Below are positions 1 to 10,293 of a stretch of 64,000 nucleotides of DNA, piece by piece. A model generated the notes under the pieces. The model did not search any database and was not told the DNA's origin. It was given only the letters and a program-made list of their open reading frames with translations. The first letter of the stretch is position 1. Each line of letters opens with the position of its first letter. A program made the position numbers and the translations under genes. Source of the stretch: Mesaphorura yosii (taxonomy: Eukaryota > Arthropoda > Collembola > Poduromorpha > Tullbergiidae). The stretch is taken from assembly GCA_009869945.1 (NCBI GenBank), contig WIXG01000290.1:1-64000 (forward strand), given 5' to 3'.

Positions 1-1
1 G

Positions 2-88
2 GGCCTCCGCTGCCTGCAATGTGGGAAGACTTTTACAAGGCTTTTCAACCTTCAGCGACATAGCCTACGATTTCACCACTGAGGATAA
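2..88 (+). CDS. C-terminal exon of a C2H2 zinc-finger protein (5' partial)
   Basis: Reading from base 2 gives 28 residues and then a TGA stop at 86-88. They contain a classic C2H2 finger: CLQC, twelve residues, His, four residues, His, with the usual GKTF and F..L..H core. This is the last finger of a longer protein whose other exons lie to the left of the window. Similar finger exons end many arthropod BTB-zinc-finger isoforms, but the N-terminal part is needed to name it. The frame could open just left of base 2, so whether base 2 is near a splice acceptor is unknown. The exon lies inside what should be an intron of alpha-catulin, which runs on the opposite strand. Confidence 0.7.
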
Positions 89-183
89 ACCCCTTACAAC
101 TCGGCCCTTTTAAGAGCCACCAAATTTTCCGAAGAGCAAAATTCCGGTTAACTTTGTGCAACTACCATTAACTTTAACATCAC

Positions 184-314
184 GGGAGTCGACATGGGGT
201 TTTAGCGTTGGGAGTCGACATGGGGTTTTAAAATTGGGAGTCGACATAGGATTTTAAGCATTGGGAGTCGACATTGGGTTTTAACATTGGGAGTCGACAT
301 AGGGATTTAACATT
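184..314. repeat. 26-bp tandem repeat, five copies
   Basis: Five consecutive units of 26, 26, 27, 26 and 26 bp start at 184, 210, 236, 263 and 289. Each begins GGGAGTCGACAT, so each carries a GTCGAC palindrome, followed by an AT-rich half (GGGGTTTTA-like) with small variations. A sixth unit decays after GGGAC at 315. It is a minisatellite lying between the zinc-finger exon and the last visible alpha-catulin exon, and it codes for nothing convincing. Confidence 0.9.
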
Positions 315-381
315 GGGACGGACGGACACAGAAGATTATTATAATAGATTACGTTTTAGTGCAATAGGTGTCTTCACTTAC

Positions 382-2678
382 CCCTGGTCTTGGGAGGGAA
401 GTGTAAAACTGGATTTCTGGTTTCTGGCTCCGGCATACATCCGTGATTTTGACGACGAGGGCGTGGAGGTCGCTGATGAGTTTCTTCCACATTCCAATGA
501 AGAGGTTCAGGTTTTCTTTCGCGATTTCGGACGTTGGATTTGAGCAAAGAGTTTTTGCAGCGATTGGAATTTGAGGGCCGTAAATTCGCAAGTTAATTTC
601 CGTGTACTTGGCTTGGATATGTAGACTGTCCGAAGGACAGATGTGGCGTAACAATTTACACACCTGCGTGTGAAACAGAAAGATAACCAGACGATCTACC
701 TTCATGAATGAATGAATGAATGAATGAGCCCACCTCCTGTGAGTGTTCGAGGTGCTCCATGAAGCTCTCTTCGACATCTTCAAGTCTGTTACAGTCCGTC
801 GTGAGGGCCGCATGCCGGAGTGCCTCGACGAGTTCGTTGGCATCTCGTGACAGCTTCAGCATTTCAGTTGCCTGTGAATTGCCACAGCAAAGTTAACAAC
901 GCGATTCACGCAAATGTGGAGAAGAAGACTGTGAAATCTGAAATACCTGCAGGAGGGCCGTTTCTTGAAGTTGTGTTCGTAATTCGATGACTGACTTCAG
1001 GGCGCCGTCAATTGCAGGGCCGAATTCGTCATTTCCCGGACTCTCTTTTCGCTCTGGCATCGGTTGCTGCATGCGATTTAGAAACTTATTAAATTCAATT
1101 GTTTTATTAGTCGCTAGATTGGACAGTGATCTTGTTGACTTACGTGCACGTGGGAGACCCCCACTCGAAGCAGGTGGTTAAGCTGGAGACGGACTCTGTC
1201 GCAGAGAAGAAGAATATTTTCCCTGTCTTCGTGGCACGTGTACGCAGAATCCGTGAAGTCCTGAAATTGAAATAAAATTAATTCTAACCTAACGCATTTC
1301 ACTTTAAACAAGCCTCAGTCTCAACCCGTTACTCACCTGAATTCTTTCAAGCAGGAACTCCAGAGAAACTGGTAACTCCTGCCGTGCTTGCGGACCAACC
1401 AACGTCATTTTCGTCAGTTCAACTTGGTCCAGGAATCGTTGTAAGTGCGAAGAGAGTGAGTACGATCCTTCCCAAGCATCCTGAAAATGCAAACATTTCT
1501 GCTGATAAGGCTTTGCAAAATGCTGCCTCAGCTCAGGTCACGGCTGATGACTAACCTTCCTGACCAGTTTCTGGAGGGATGACGGAACAGTCACGAGTGA
1601 CGCTGCCGCGTCCAGAATTCCGTCCTTGACGACGTAGTGGATCAAGTCCATGGCTCTGCGCATTTGGCAAAAGACCGTGTCTCGGTTCTCGCGTGCTGAG
1701 GCACTTTCCTGGTGCCGTGAACACACCTGCCCAGGGTTGCCAAGAATTGTAAAGATTTGCAAGGCAGGAATCGATACAATCCAGTAGTGTCACTGTCACT
1801 TACCTTTGATGCTGTGAGGAGCATCAAGCCGGACCGTTCAAGCACTCCCTGCGCGACGGAAAGCTGCGCCCTGCGACGTTCGTCCTTGAAGACGACTTGA
1901 CGGTCGGAAATGACGGAGGTCAGCTCCACCAGTTCCATCCCAAACTGACTGAAAGCTTTCGAGAACTCAATGAAATTCGTCACAGATTCGAGTTGATTTG
2001 AAAAGTGAATAGTCTAGAAAGAAAATTGGCTTCATCAATACGCAATAAATTGCAGGTTAGTTACAGTCACATCTGGTTACCTGACTAGAAGTTGCAAGAA
2101 GAAGCTCTTTCACGACCACGCTGTCGGCCAAGAGCAGCACCTTCGTGATGGCAGCCAGAAGACTTCGAGCTGCCCTGACCATCGACGCCTTGCCCGACGT
2201 TGACTTCCAGGCACTTTTGCTGTCTGCGGGGTCTCCGAAGTTCAGGTCGTCGAAGCCAGTGTCCCGAAACAGTCTCTCCATCGTCGAACCTGAATCATGG
2301 TTGCAAGAATTCAAGGTTGTGCTCATGACCTCGAAGTTGGGCATACGCTCTAATACTCTGGTTGGTTCTTACCAGCAGTCCGTGCCTCCTCGCAGGCTGC
2401 GTACATCTGCAGTCGGGCATCGGCGCTGCCTTCAGCAATGGTCTCGCCCACAGTCACAAACCTCTCCACGGCCACGTTGACAGACTGGCCTAGTCTTCGG
2501 TTCGCGTGATTCATTGTTGGTTTGACGTCAGTGCTCGAGAACGGCTTGTCCTGAAATATTACGGATTCAAACTCTTGAGTTGGCCATCGCGGAGCTATTC
2601 AACGCAGCGGACTTTTATACTTACGTTTATGTCCGTAGGCTCAGTGCTGCTCACCGCGTTCAGTTCTTCCGAGGCCAT
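382..2678 (-). CDS. CTNNAL1: Alpha-catulin (alpha-catenin/vinculin family), C-terminus missing
   Basis: Cytoskeletal scaffold of the vinculin/alpha-catenin superfamily; catulin links Rho-GEF and dystrophin-type complexes to actin. Ten exons join in phase: 2678-2625, 2550-2373, 2289-2081, 2013-1804, 1726-1556, 1480-1337, 1260-1144, 1066-947, 871-734 and 663-382, giving about 541 codons. Family-specific stretches are plain: AARSLLAAITKVLLLAD near residue 115, FSQFG...LLTASK near 165-215, DFTDSAYTCHED near 325 and SEIAKENLNLF near 505. The last exon ends in SLPRPG followed by a gtaagt donor, where human catulin continues for roughly 230 residues; that part is not in the window. The N-terminus is also short: the first conserved vinculin-family helix is not seen upstream of MASEELNAV. 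Identity is firm; both ends are uncertain. Confidence 0.9.
704..727. repeat. ATGA microsatellite (6 units)
   Basis: Six perfect ATGA units lie in the short alpha-catulin intron between the exons ending at 734 and starting at 663. The tract is intronic and not translated in the spliced product. Confidence 0.85.
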
Positions 2679-4362
2679 GTGCTTCTTGTTTCCATTTATC
2701 CAGGTCGATGCAATTTTACCCTGCTGGAGTCCCGGATCCAGGTTCGGAGCCCGACGCGAGCCCTGTCGTTACTCTCCGCCTGACTTCTCCGTGATGGATC
2801 GATCGACGCTTGACTGTCTTGCTTAAAGTTGGTTTTGAAATTGCGACGGGCGAGAGAGCGTCGAGAATAATTTAGACCACGTTCTGCGAGGGGGATGTCG
2901 CAACCAATCTGTGTGGCTCATCAACAGTCCGTGCTCAGGTAGAGCAGGAGCGAGTCGATCGATAGAAGCACTAGAATTGAGTTCACCAAGGATCTTCCGG
3001 ACCTCGCTGATGAACTGCTGCACGAGCTGAAAGTGGGAAGGGATTCTCTGCACGAACGCAGAGGAGAAAGGAAGGAGTGCTGAGACCGTGGACAGAGCTC
3101 GGAAAATTCAGCAGAGCCAAGGCTTTCCGCTTCCCACCTTCGCTCTCGCACCAGTTGCTCATTCCACATTCTTCATGCTCGGGTTCCGCAGTGAAAGTCT
3201 ACCCGCCCAGCCAAACCACACACGAAAGGCGGTGAGCGAGTCTGGAACCCAAACCTTCATTTCCAAGTTCAAACCGAATCCTTCCTCTTCTTCCTAAAAA
3301 TACACTTTGGCTTTGTCTTACGAGCGAGCAGCAGCACAGACGCTGGCTCATGGAAAATCCATACTTTTCCACACATTCTCTCAAATGCCTGCAAGACCTT
3401 CAGATGCCAACACGAAACGCGACACGCGGCTTTGACGCTTCTAAACGCTGCTTAAGCTTGCTTTCTCTTTCATTTAAGCCGTTGATTATGCATCCCTTTG
3501 ACCAAAAAATAAATGACTTCAACCAAGTTTATGTAATGTGACCCTGTGTGCCTGCATTCTCAATGGAAAGACCCGCTTCCTGGATACTTTGCACCATTGG
3601 CTGAATTGACTTCAACCACTTCAACGGTGTCCTGTCTGAATCTGAAGTGCAATGGCTTGCGACTGCCCCTGCGCGCATGAAGAATGCAGAACCATCCCCC
3701 ACGCGCACACGGCTTTTGAATTTGAAATCACCACAGCGCAGCAGTGAGGCTTGTGGTTTCACTGTTTGTTATGTGCTTCTCAGGTGTGCTCTGTGCGAAA
3801 AATACCAGACCCAGTGTTCGGCCTGGAATAAAAGTTCTGGCTGGCAGGTTGGCAGTCCGCAATTGGCAGAATTCAAAACCAAGTCAATAGTCAAGTGTCA
3901 GTGTGCAATCGCTATTTAGCACTAATTAACAACATAACAACTGTACTTGGCGTACGGCGTACTATTTTTAATCATTCTCTGATTTCTTCTGTGGAAGGTG
4001 AACAGGAAGTATCATCTGGTAATAAATTATTTACAGACTATATTCCATCGGATTCTAGCTAATAACCATTCGTCGGAAGCTAATAGATAATCCGTGCACT
4101 TCCTTGCTAACAGCTGCAGCATGAGTCAAACGTGAAGCGATAAGCTTTACTCACTCACTTCACTTTTAATCGTGCCGACTGTCATTAGCGTCCAGTAACA
4201 TTTAAAGACCAAGTCGCGATCTTAGAATACCTTTAAAGAATATAACCATTCAAAGTATAATTGTGAGAATTGTTCTTGAACTCTTCCTATTTCAGGCTGG
4301 TACCAAGCTACTTTATCCTGAATTGATTGGACGGGAGAGGACTCCGAAATTCCCTAAGTAAT
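2679..4362. other. Gap between divergent alpha-catulin and ERp44 genes
   Basis: About 1.7 kb between the first alpha-catulin coding exon (minus strand) and the ERp44 start (plus strand). Only short open frames are present and none resembles a known protein. It probably holds untranslated first exons and promoters for both genes. The last 450 bases are AT-rich. Part of the missing alpha-catulin N-terminus could lie here, but I could not find it. Confidence 0.5.
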
Positions 4363-6168
4363 ATGCCAAAACGGTTCCTGAATTCTATTCCTGCGCCTCG
4401 TTTGATGTGGAAGTACATGTTTATTGTGCTGGCACAATTGGTAAATGATTCACTAAGGATTAATCGGGCGCAAGCGGCTTCCGTGTATTCATAAAGATAA
4501 TAAGAAAACCATTGTTTTTGCGAATGTTTTATCCGCAGGCGGTGATCTATTTCCATAATCCGACGAGCAGTGGAGCAGTAGAATTAGAAGCACAAAGTTT
4601 TGACTCGGTCATTTGTAAGTATTGATTTTTTAATGCGATCCACCCATTCGAATTGTCGAATTTAGTCTTATGACCATGATTGATTCGTTTACAGCTTCGA
4701 CGGAATTGGTGTTCATAAATTTTTACGCCGATTGGTGCAGGTTTAGCAATATGCTGGCACCAATATTCAACGAGGCGGCTGATAAGGTCAATAGCGAATT
4801 TCCTGACAGGACGAAGGTCAGCGAAGTTTCGACGCCCAAAGCCTATCGTTAAGGCCCGATTTCGAGGTTTACGATGTTCTGTTCTTATGTTTTAGGTGAT
4901 CTTAGGACGCGTAGATTGTGACAAGCAGTGTAAGCTGCGTTTCAATTAAACTTAAGTTATTAATTCTTCATGCAGCAATCAATAAATTTTGCCATTTCTC
5001 AGCGTCCATCTCTTCGCGGTACAAAGTGTCGAAGTATCCCACCTTGAAGCTGATTCGAAATGGTATACCGGTGAAGAAGGAGTATCGAGGGGCAAGAACT
5101 TCTGATGCGTTTCTGGAGTATATCAAACAGCAACTAGCAAATCCGCTGAAGGAGTTTACAAACTTGCAGGAACTAGTTCAAATTGATGACGTAAGTAGCT
5201 TGCTTAACTTGCTTTTTTTGGAAGCTAGTTTTTGGCTTCCTGTCGTAATTAATTTTATACTACGTTTGGTCAGGGCAAGAAGCGGTGCTTTATTGGTTAC
5301 ATGATCAGCAACGCCTCAGCGAACTACGAAGTGTACAAGAAAGTAGCCGCCAATCTAAAAGACGAGTGCACATTTTACGTGGGCTTCGGGTAAGAATCGC
5401 TGCAGACTGGAGACTGCTAATTCATGGTGAGAGCAACATGAGGTAAAAATATGCTTCCTTTTTATTAGCGATACTACGAAGAATATGCACCCACCGGAGC
5501 AAGACATCGTCGCATTTCGGCCAGATCGGACTAGAACCGTAGATTCAGATGAGACATTTCAGGGCAGAATAGATAATTACGACGACCTATTCGCCTGGGT
5601 TCAAGCAAAATGTGTGCCACTAGTTCGAGAAATTACATTTGAGAACGCTGAAGAGCTCACAGAAGAAGGCCTTCCGTTTCTGATTCTTTTTCACCATCCA
5701 GATGATACGGACAGCGTGAAGAAGTTCAACAACCTCATTCAGCAGGAACTCATGCACGAAAAACGTAAGTATGATCAAGCGTAATATCAGTAAAATGTTT
5801 CTCTTGCTTGTTAACATGAATTCGTCATTTTTGTAGCAAATGTGAATTTCCTGACGGCGGACGGTCTGAAGTTTGCTCACCCGCTGCATCACCTCGGCAA
5901 GTCCTCGAGCGACTTGCCCCTCATCGCCATTGACAGTTTCAAGCACATGTACGTTTGCAATGGCGATTTCAACAAGCCCGGAGTCGTGAGGAAATTCATG
6001 GAAGACTTGCACAGCGGGAAATTGCACCGAGAGTTCCACTACGGCCCTGACCCCACAGAAAGCCAGACGGACGATGCGCCACCAATTCCGACGAGCCCTC
6101 CAGAGTCGGCGTTCAAGAACCTCGGCCCTTCCAGAAACCGATACACCTTGTTAAAAGACGAGTTATAA
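4363..6168 (+). CDS. ERP44: ERp44, thioredoxin-fold ER/Golgi quality-control protein
   Basis: ERp44 captures Ero1, unassembled immunoglobulin-type subunits and other clients through one cysteine and returns them from the Golgi to the ER. Exons join in phase: 4363-4440, 4539-4614, 4695-4816, 4896-4929, 5003-5190, 5274-5389, 5469-5764 and 5837-6168. The first exon encodes a hydrophobic signal peptide. The thioredoxin domain carries NFYADWCRFS, the CRFS motif that replaces CXXC in ERp44 and is diagnostic. Later come KYPTLKL, the strongly conserved CVPLVREITFENAEEL block and DLHSGKLHREFHYGPDP. The protein ends in KDEL, where mammalian ERp44 has RDEL. The start follows from the signal peptide and the clean gtaaat donor. 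An AATAAA lies at 6227-6232, and StnB ends 206 bp away on the other strand. Confidence 0.95.
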
Positions 6169-6226
6169 TGCAGGCATTTTAGGTTGCGGGAGAGCGTGTA
6201 AATTATTACCAAGTCATAACCCAGTC

Positions 6227-6232
6227 AATAAA
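6227..6232 (+). terminator. AATAAA polyadenylation signal of ERp44
   Basis: Canonical hexamer 59 bp past the ERp44 stop codon, in an AT-rich 3' region. Confidence 0.7.
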
Positions 6233-6281
6233 AATGATGCGTCACCTGATTTTCAAATACTACGTACTAGATAACATCGCA

Positions 6282-6287
6282 TTTATT
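6282..6287 (-). terminator. AATAAA polyadenylation signal of the stoned transcript
   Basis: Minus-strand AATAAA (TTTATT on the plus strand) 88 bp beyond the StnB stop. The ERp44 and stoned 3' ends therefore converge within about 60 bp of each other. Confidence 0.7.
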
Positions 6288-6374
6288 GAATTCTGTTAAA
6301 TATAATCTAGTTTATGAGACTAGTGAGATTATTCATTGCTACTTGCTCGCCCTTCAGCACTTCTTTCCTTCTTT

Positions 6375-9300
6375 CTAGTCAGAGAAGTCCGAGTCGGACT
6401 CTTTCTTCTCCTCGATCTCTGTGCTGACAATATTCACTTTCTCCTTCTCCTTCTCCTTCTCCTTCTCCTTCTCGTGACTGCTCTCGACGGTGGCTGCGAG
6501 GTTGTAGGAAGCGGGGGCCACACCGGTGGTGTGTTCGACCTCTACCACGTACTCGTGTCGCGAGAGGTTGCGCACGCACTTCTCCGGGGGCTCGTCACAC
6601 ATCGGCACAGAAATAGACCGGCACACCGTGTGCGAGACCGTCGTATGTGGCATCGTAAATTCCACGTAGCAGTACTTTGTCAGGTTGTCCGGAATCTCCT
6701 CGTGTGGCTGCAGAGTGATATGGCAGAAAAACGAGTGCGTTGTGTACGCGCCTGTGGAAAACGGAAGTCGAAATTTTGTCAAAGCAATCAACGAAGGGTC
6801 TGTGTACAATATTCATGCAATGGATTTAATCGAGACCTTGTCCATCCTTCGGGAGTCTGGAAACCCGCCACACGATGGCCCTGTGTTGATGCTCATACTT
6901 TGCCTGTCCCGACGTGACCTCCATCAGACTGTTCTCCACTGCCTCAACTGCCCCCAGAAATCTCTCGATGCCCTTCACCTTGCCACTTCTAAAGTCCAAC
7001 ACAAGCACAATCCGTCAAGGGACACAAAGCTTTACCCCGAGCAAGAGTTTGTTACCGTCGATGAGCCGACTTGACTGAGCCATAGCGAAAGTGTTTCTCC
7101 ACTCTGAACATGTAAATCCAGGTTTCTGGAATGGGGATCCTGACCATGACGTCTTCGCAAGGGATTTGCCCAAGCTTCCGACTCGTGAATCCCGGCACGA
7201 GAATATCACACCGCACTTCTATACGATGGCCCGTCGTGGTGAAGACCGTCTTCACCTGCAGAGGCAGCTCCCGGTGTCTCGGCGGTCGGACCCGAAATCG
7301 CAGCAGCTCGATGTAGCACGCATCAGGCGGCTTAAACCTGCACTCAGAAATGAAGCATTGGCATCAGAGCCATTAACCTTTCCGTGCCTCTGCACGGGCT
7401 TCGGACACGTACTTGACCATTTTTGTTCTCTCGAACTCGTCCAACTGGACACAGCTCGCGAACTCCATGGCCTCGATGCGGATCCACTCCTCGGTCGCAA
7501 TCGGAATGATGTCGTGCCTCCCAACCACCTCCTTGCCCTGCCTCCGCATGTCGTTGATGCCCAGCTCGATCTCTGTGTTCCCGGACAGGAAGGAGAGGAG
7601 GAAGAGTCTGACTCGCGCGATCTGCTTCAGAACCACCCCGTAAACGTCCTGCTCCACGTAGTACTCGTCCACCACAGTGACCTGGATCTCCTCCGTCTTG
7701 TACGTGAGAGCCCGGTCCCGGTGCACAGGAAGACGAAACAGCGCCTCCTCAATACACATGCTAAACTGCTTCATCTCTTCAAAATTCTGAGTCCCGAGCT
7801 TCACGAGTTGAGAAATCTGCAACCAAATAGAAATATCTTCATTCTTCACTGTTTAATTGAGCATGAGCATTATTATTATGTTTAAGTTGCTCACCTGAGG
7901 CGCGTGCTCAATTGGAATTCCAAGCTTCTTCAAGTCGCTTCCGAATTCCTTAACGCCTTGATAGTCGCCCTGAATGGCGAATGCTGCAAATTGGCTCAGT
8001 TTTGTGGAAATTCTTTCCGCCTTGGATATTTGGCCAGGTCTTATCCCAGCCCGTTCTTTGTAGAAGATGTACTGCACCTTCGCCGTGAATATTTTCCCGT
8101 ACTGGTCAAACTGCTGAGCCGCTGTTACACAAATTGTTGCAGGAATACATATTACTGATCTAATTATGTGTGTTTGTTCTGGAAATTCGGTTCGTTACCG
8201 ATTTCGGAGACACTGTAGCACGGCTGTAATGGAATTTCCTGAATTGGGTCTTTGTCGGTTTTGTTATTGCTGATTTGGAGGATAGGAACTTCATTGTGGA
8301 AAACCAGGCGAACAAAAACCTTCTTCCAGAAACGTTGACCAGTAATTTTCTTTTTATTTGGGTGTCTCATGAACATTTCCCACGCGCAGTTTTCGCAGAC
8401 CGTGCGAGGAAAGTCTTCGAGCGGTTGTGAAGTGTCCTCCTCGAACAAGGGCGTGCCCGGAGACTCAAGCGAGTCACGCCTCTCCGCCTTGGCTGAGTCT
8501 GCGTACGGCTGCGGCGCCGCCTCGCGATCGACCCGACCAGCCGACAAAAAGGGCACGAAGGGCTGCGAATCTTCACTCAGGGCGGACGCCGTTGAAATCG
8601 CAGGACTCTTAGGCGGGGGCGCCAGAGCAGGAGCAGTCATGCCGAAGCCGCTGTCGAATTCCCCTTTCGGTCTGCAATCACAACAAGAACGTCATGACTC
8701 AATGCACTTTGACATTCATGGGCTATTTGCAGAAGGGTACCTGATGACAACGGTCATTGTTGTGTCGTCTCCCTCGCCGAAGTCATCACCCTCTCCATAT
8801 GGGTGCTTCGCAGGGGTGCTCTGGGGAACGGGAGGAGGCTCCGTGATGGCCAGGAAGCTGTCGTCGGTGTCGAACCCGAAACCTCCGCCAGATTCCCCAA
8901 ACGAGCTGCTTTCACCACCACCCCAAGCTGCAAGAATACAAGGAGTAAATTAATTTGCTCAACTCGTCATTTCGATATTCTCGATCTACCTTCGCCCTGG
9001 GTCTCTTCCACTTTTGAATCCCCAATTGTCTCAAATTGTTTGTCGAAGGAGTCAAAGGTTGAGGTGAGGAGTCGCGACTGAGCCGGCATTACGGGTTTGG
9101 ATACCGCCACGCGAGGCGGCTCCACCACAGCGGGTTCCTTGGCCACAGGTGACGGGGCAACAAAAGCTTCGCTGGCTTTTTGTGGTGGCGGCACTTGCTT
9201 GATGTCGTTGGGCACCTTTGGACTCTCGCTCACCTGCGGCGGAGGCGGGCGCACGACGGCCGGCGGCGGAGGTCGTGATGGGGTGACAGGTGGCTTCCGC

Positions 9301-10214
9301 TCCACAGGTGCGGGTGGCTTCGGTCGCTCTGGTGGACTGACAACCTCGGGTGCAGGCACCGGAGCAGGAGCGGGCACCGGCACTGGCGCAGGTTTAGGCT
9401 CCTCCGGCACAGGCTCCTTCACAACTTGCGGCTGGGTGGCCGGACGAGCCTCCGTCATGATGGGAGCCGGAGGCGGGACCGCTGGAGGTCCACTCTCCGC
9501 GACGGTTGGCGTAATGCTGGCCGAGACTTGGGTAACCTGAGGCTGCGGCGCGGGTGTTGACGTGAACGTTGTCGCAGTTTTTTGGTAGAGATCCATGATG
9601 TCAACACTAGGCTTCGTAAGTGGGGGCTCCGGCTCCGCAACAGGCACCACTTGAGGAATGCTGGTTTCTTCTTCGACAACATTGCCAGGTTTCGGGATCG
9701 GGACCTCATCATCAAATCCGCCGAGAAGGTCCGGCGTGACGGGTGAGGGGGTTCGAGGTGAAGGTGTGGGAGAAGGTGGCTGGGGAATCGGGCTCGGTTG
9801 GGACACACGAAGACGGTCCAGCAGACTGTCGGAGGTGGCGTCCAGGCTACCCGTGACCGCGTCCAGCAGATCCTTCGTGGACGAGGGCATGACAGAACCA
9901 TAACTCGGAAAAGCCTCTGCCGGAGGGAGGTTGACCGGCGGCTCTGGAGCGGGGACAGACCACATGTCAGCTGGTTGCACGAGATTGGTGTCAACGATGT
10001 CTGCAAACGGATTGCTGTACACAGGAGGAGGCTGCTGGATGACGGCGCCCATGTTCTGAGCGAGGAACGGATTCTCGGGGATGTACTGCTGTTCTGGGGC
10101 AGACGTCGCAACAAAGTCCATGAGGAAGGGGTTCGAGGCAGCAGCCTGTTCGTAAACCAGGTGCTGGGGCGGCTCCTCAGCCTCAAACAGGAACGGATTA
10201 ATTCCTTTCTGCAT
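6375..10214 (-). CDS. stnB: Stoned B / stonin, endocytic adaptor (second ORF of stoned)
   Basis: Stonins sort synaptotagmin during synaptic-vesicle endocytosis. Eight exons join in phase: 10214-8990, 8927-8741, 8671-8199, 8121-7895, 7816-7413, 7337-7056, 6988-6837 and 6751-6375, giving about 1108 residues. The N-terminal third has four NPF motifs (EH-domain ligands) within the first 75 residues and a long Pro-rich disordered region. The stonin homology domain begins around CENCAWEMFMRHPNKKK, and the mu-homology domain carries FRVRPP, GQAKYEH and AIVWRVSRLP. The tail has an alternating Lys-Glu run from a CTCCTT repeat. The start codon is 79 bp downstream of the StnA stop with no promoter-sized space, so translation probably comes from a shared dicistronic mRNA as in Drosophila. 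An AG at 10241-10242 could allow a separately spliced transcript. Confidence 0.93.
6441..6473. repeat. CTCCTT hexanucleotide repeat within the StnB coding region
   Basis: Five perfect CTCCTT units plus CTC. Read on the minus strand it encodes an alternating Lys-Glu run near the StnB C-terminus. The length is a multiple of six, so unit gain or loss keeps the frame. Confidence 0.9.
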
Positions 10215-10293
10215 CGTGAATGTAGTTTAAGAAATCAGCACTGCACAGAAACAACACGAGGGAGATTTGTCTGTGAACTTAAAATGTCAACAT
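10215..10293 (-). promoter_or_regulatory. StnA-StnB intercistronic region with a minicistron
   Basis: The 79 bases separate the StnA stop (10296-10294) from the StnB start (10214). An ATG at 10293-10291 abuts the StnA TAA directly and opens a four-codon frame closed by TAA at 10281-10279. Further downstream, a pyrimidine-rich stretch ending in AG at 10242-10241 resembles a splice acceptor. Both are possible controls on how StnB is reached: reinitiation after StnA, or alternative splicing. Confidence 0.6.

Noticed and set aside
9097-9540. Gly/Thr-rich 147-codon plus-strand frame
   Set aside because: Shadow of the Pro-rich StnB region on the opposite strand; Pro codons read backwards as Gly.
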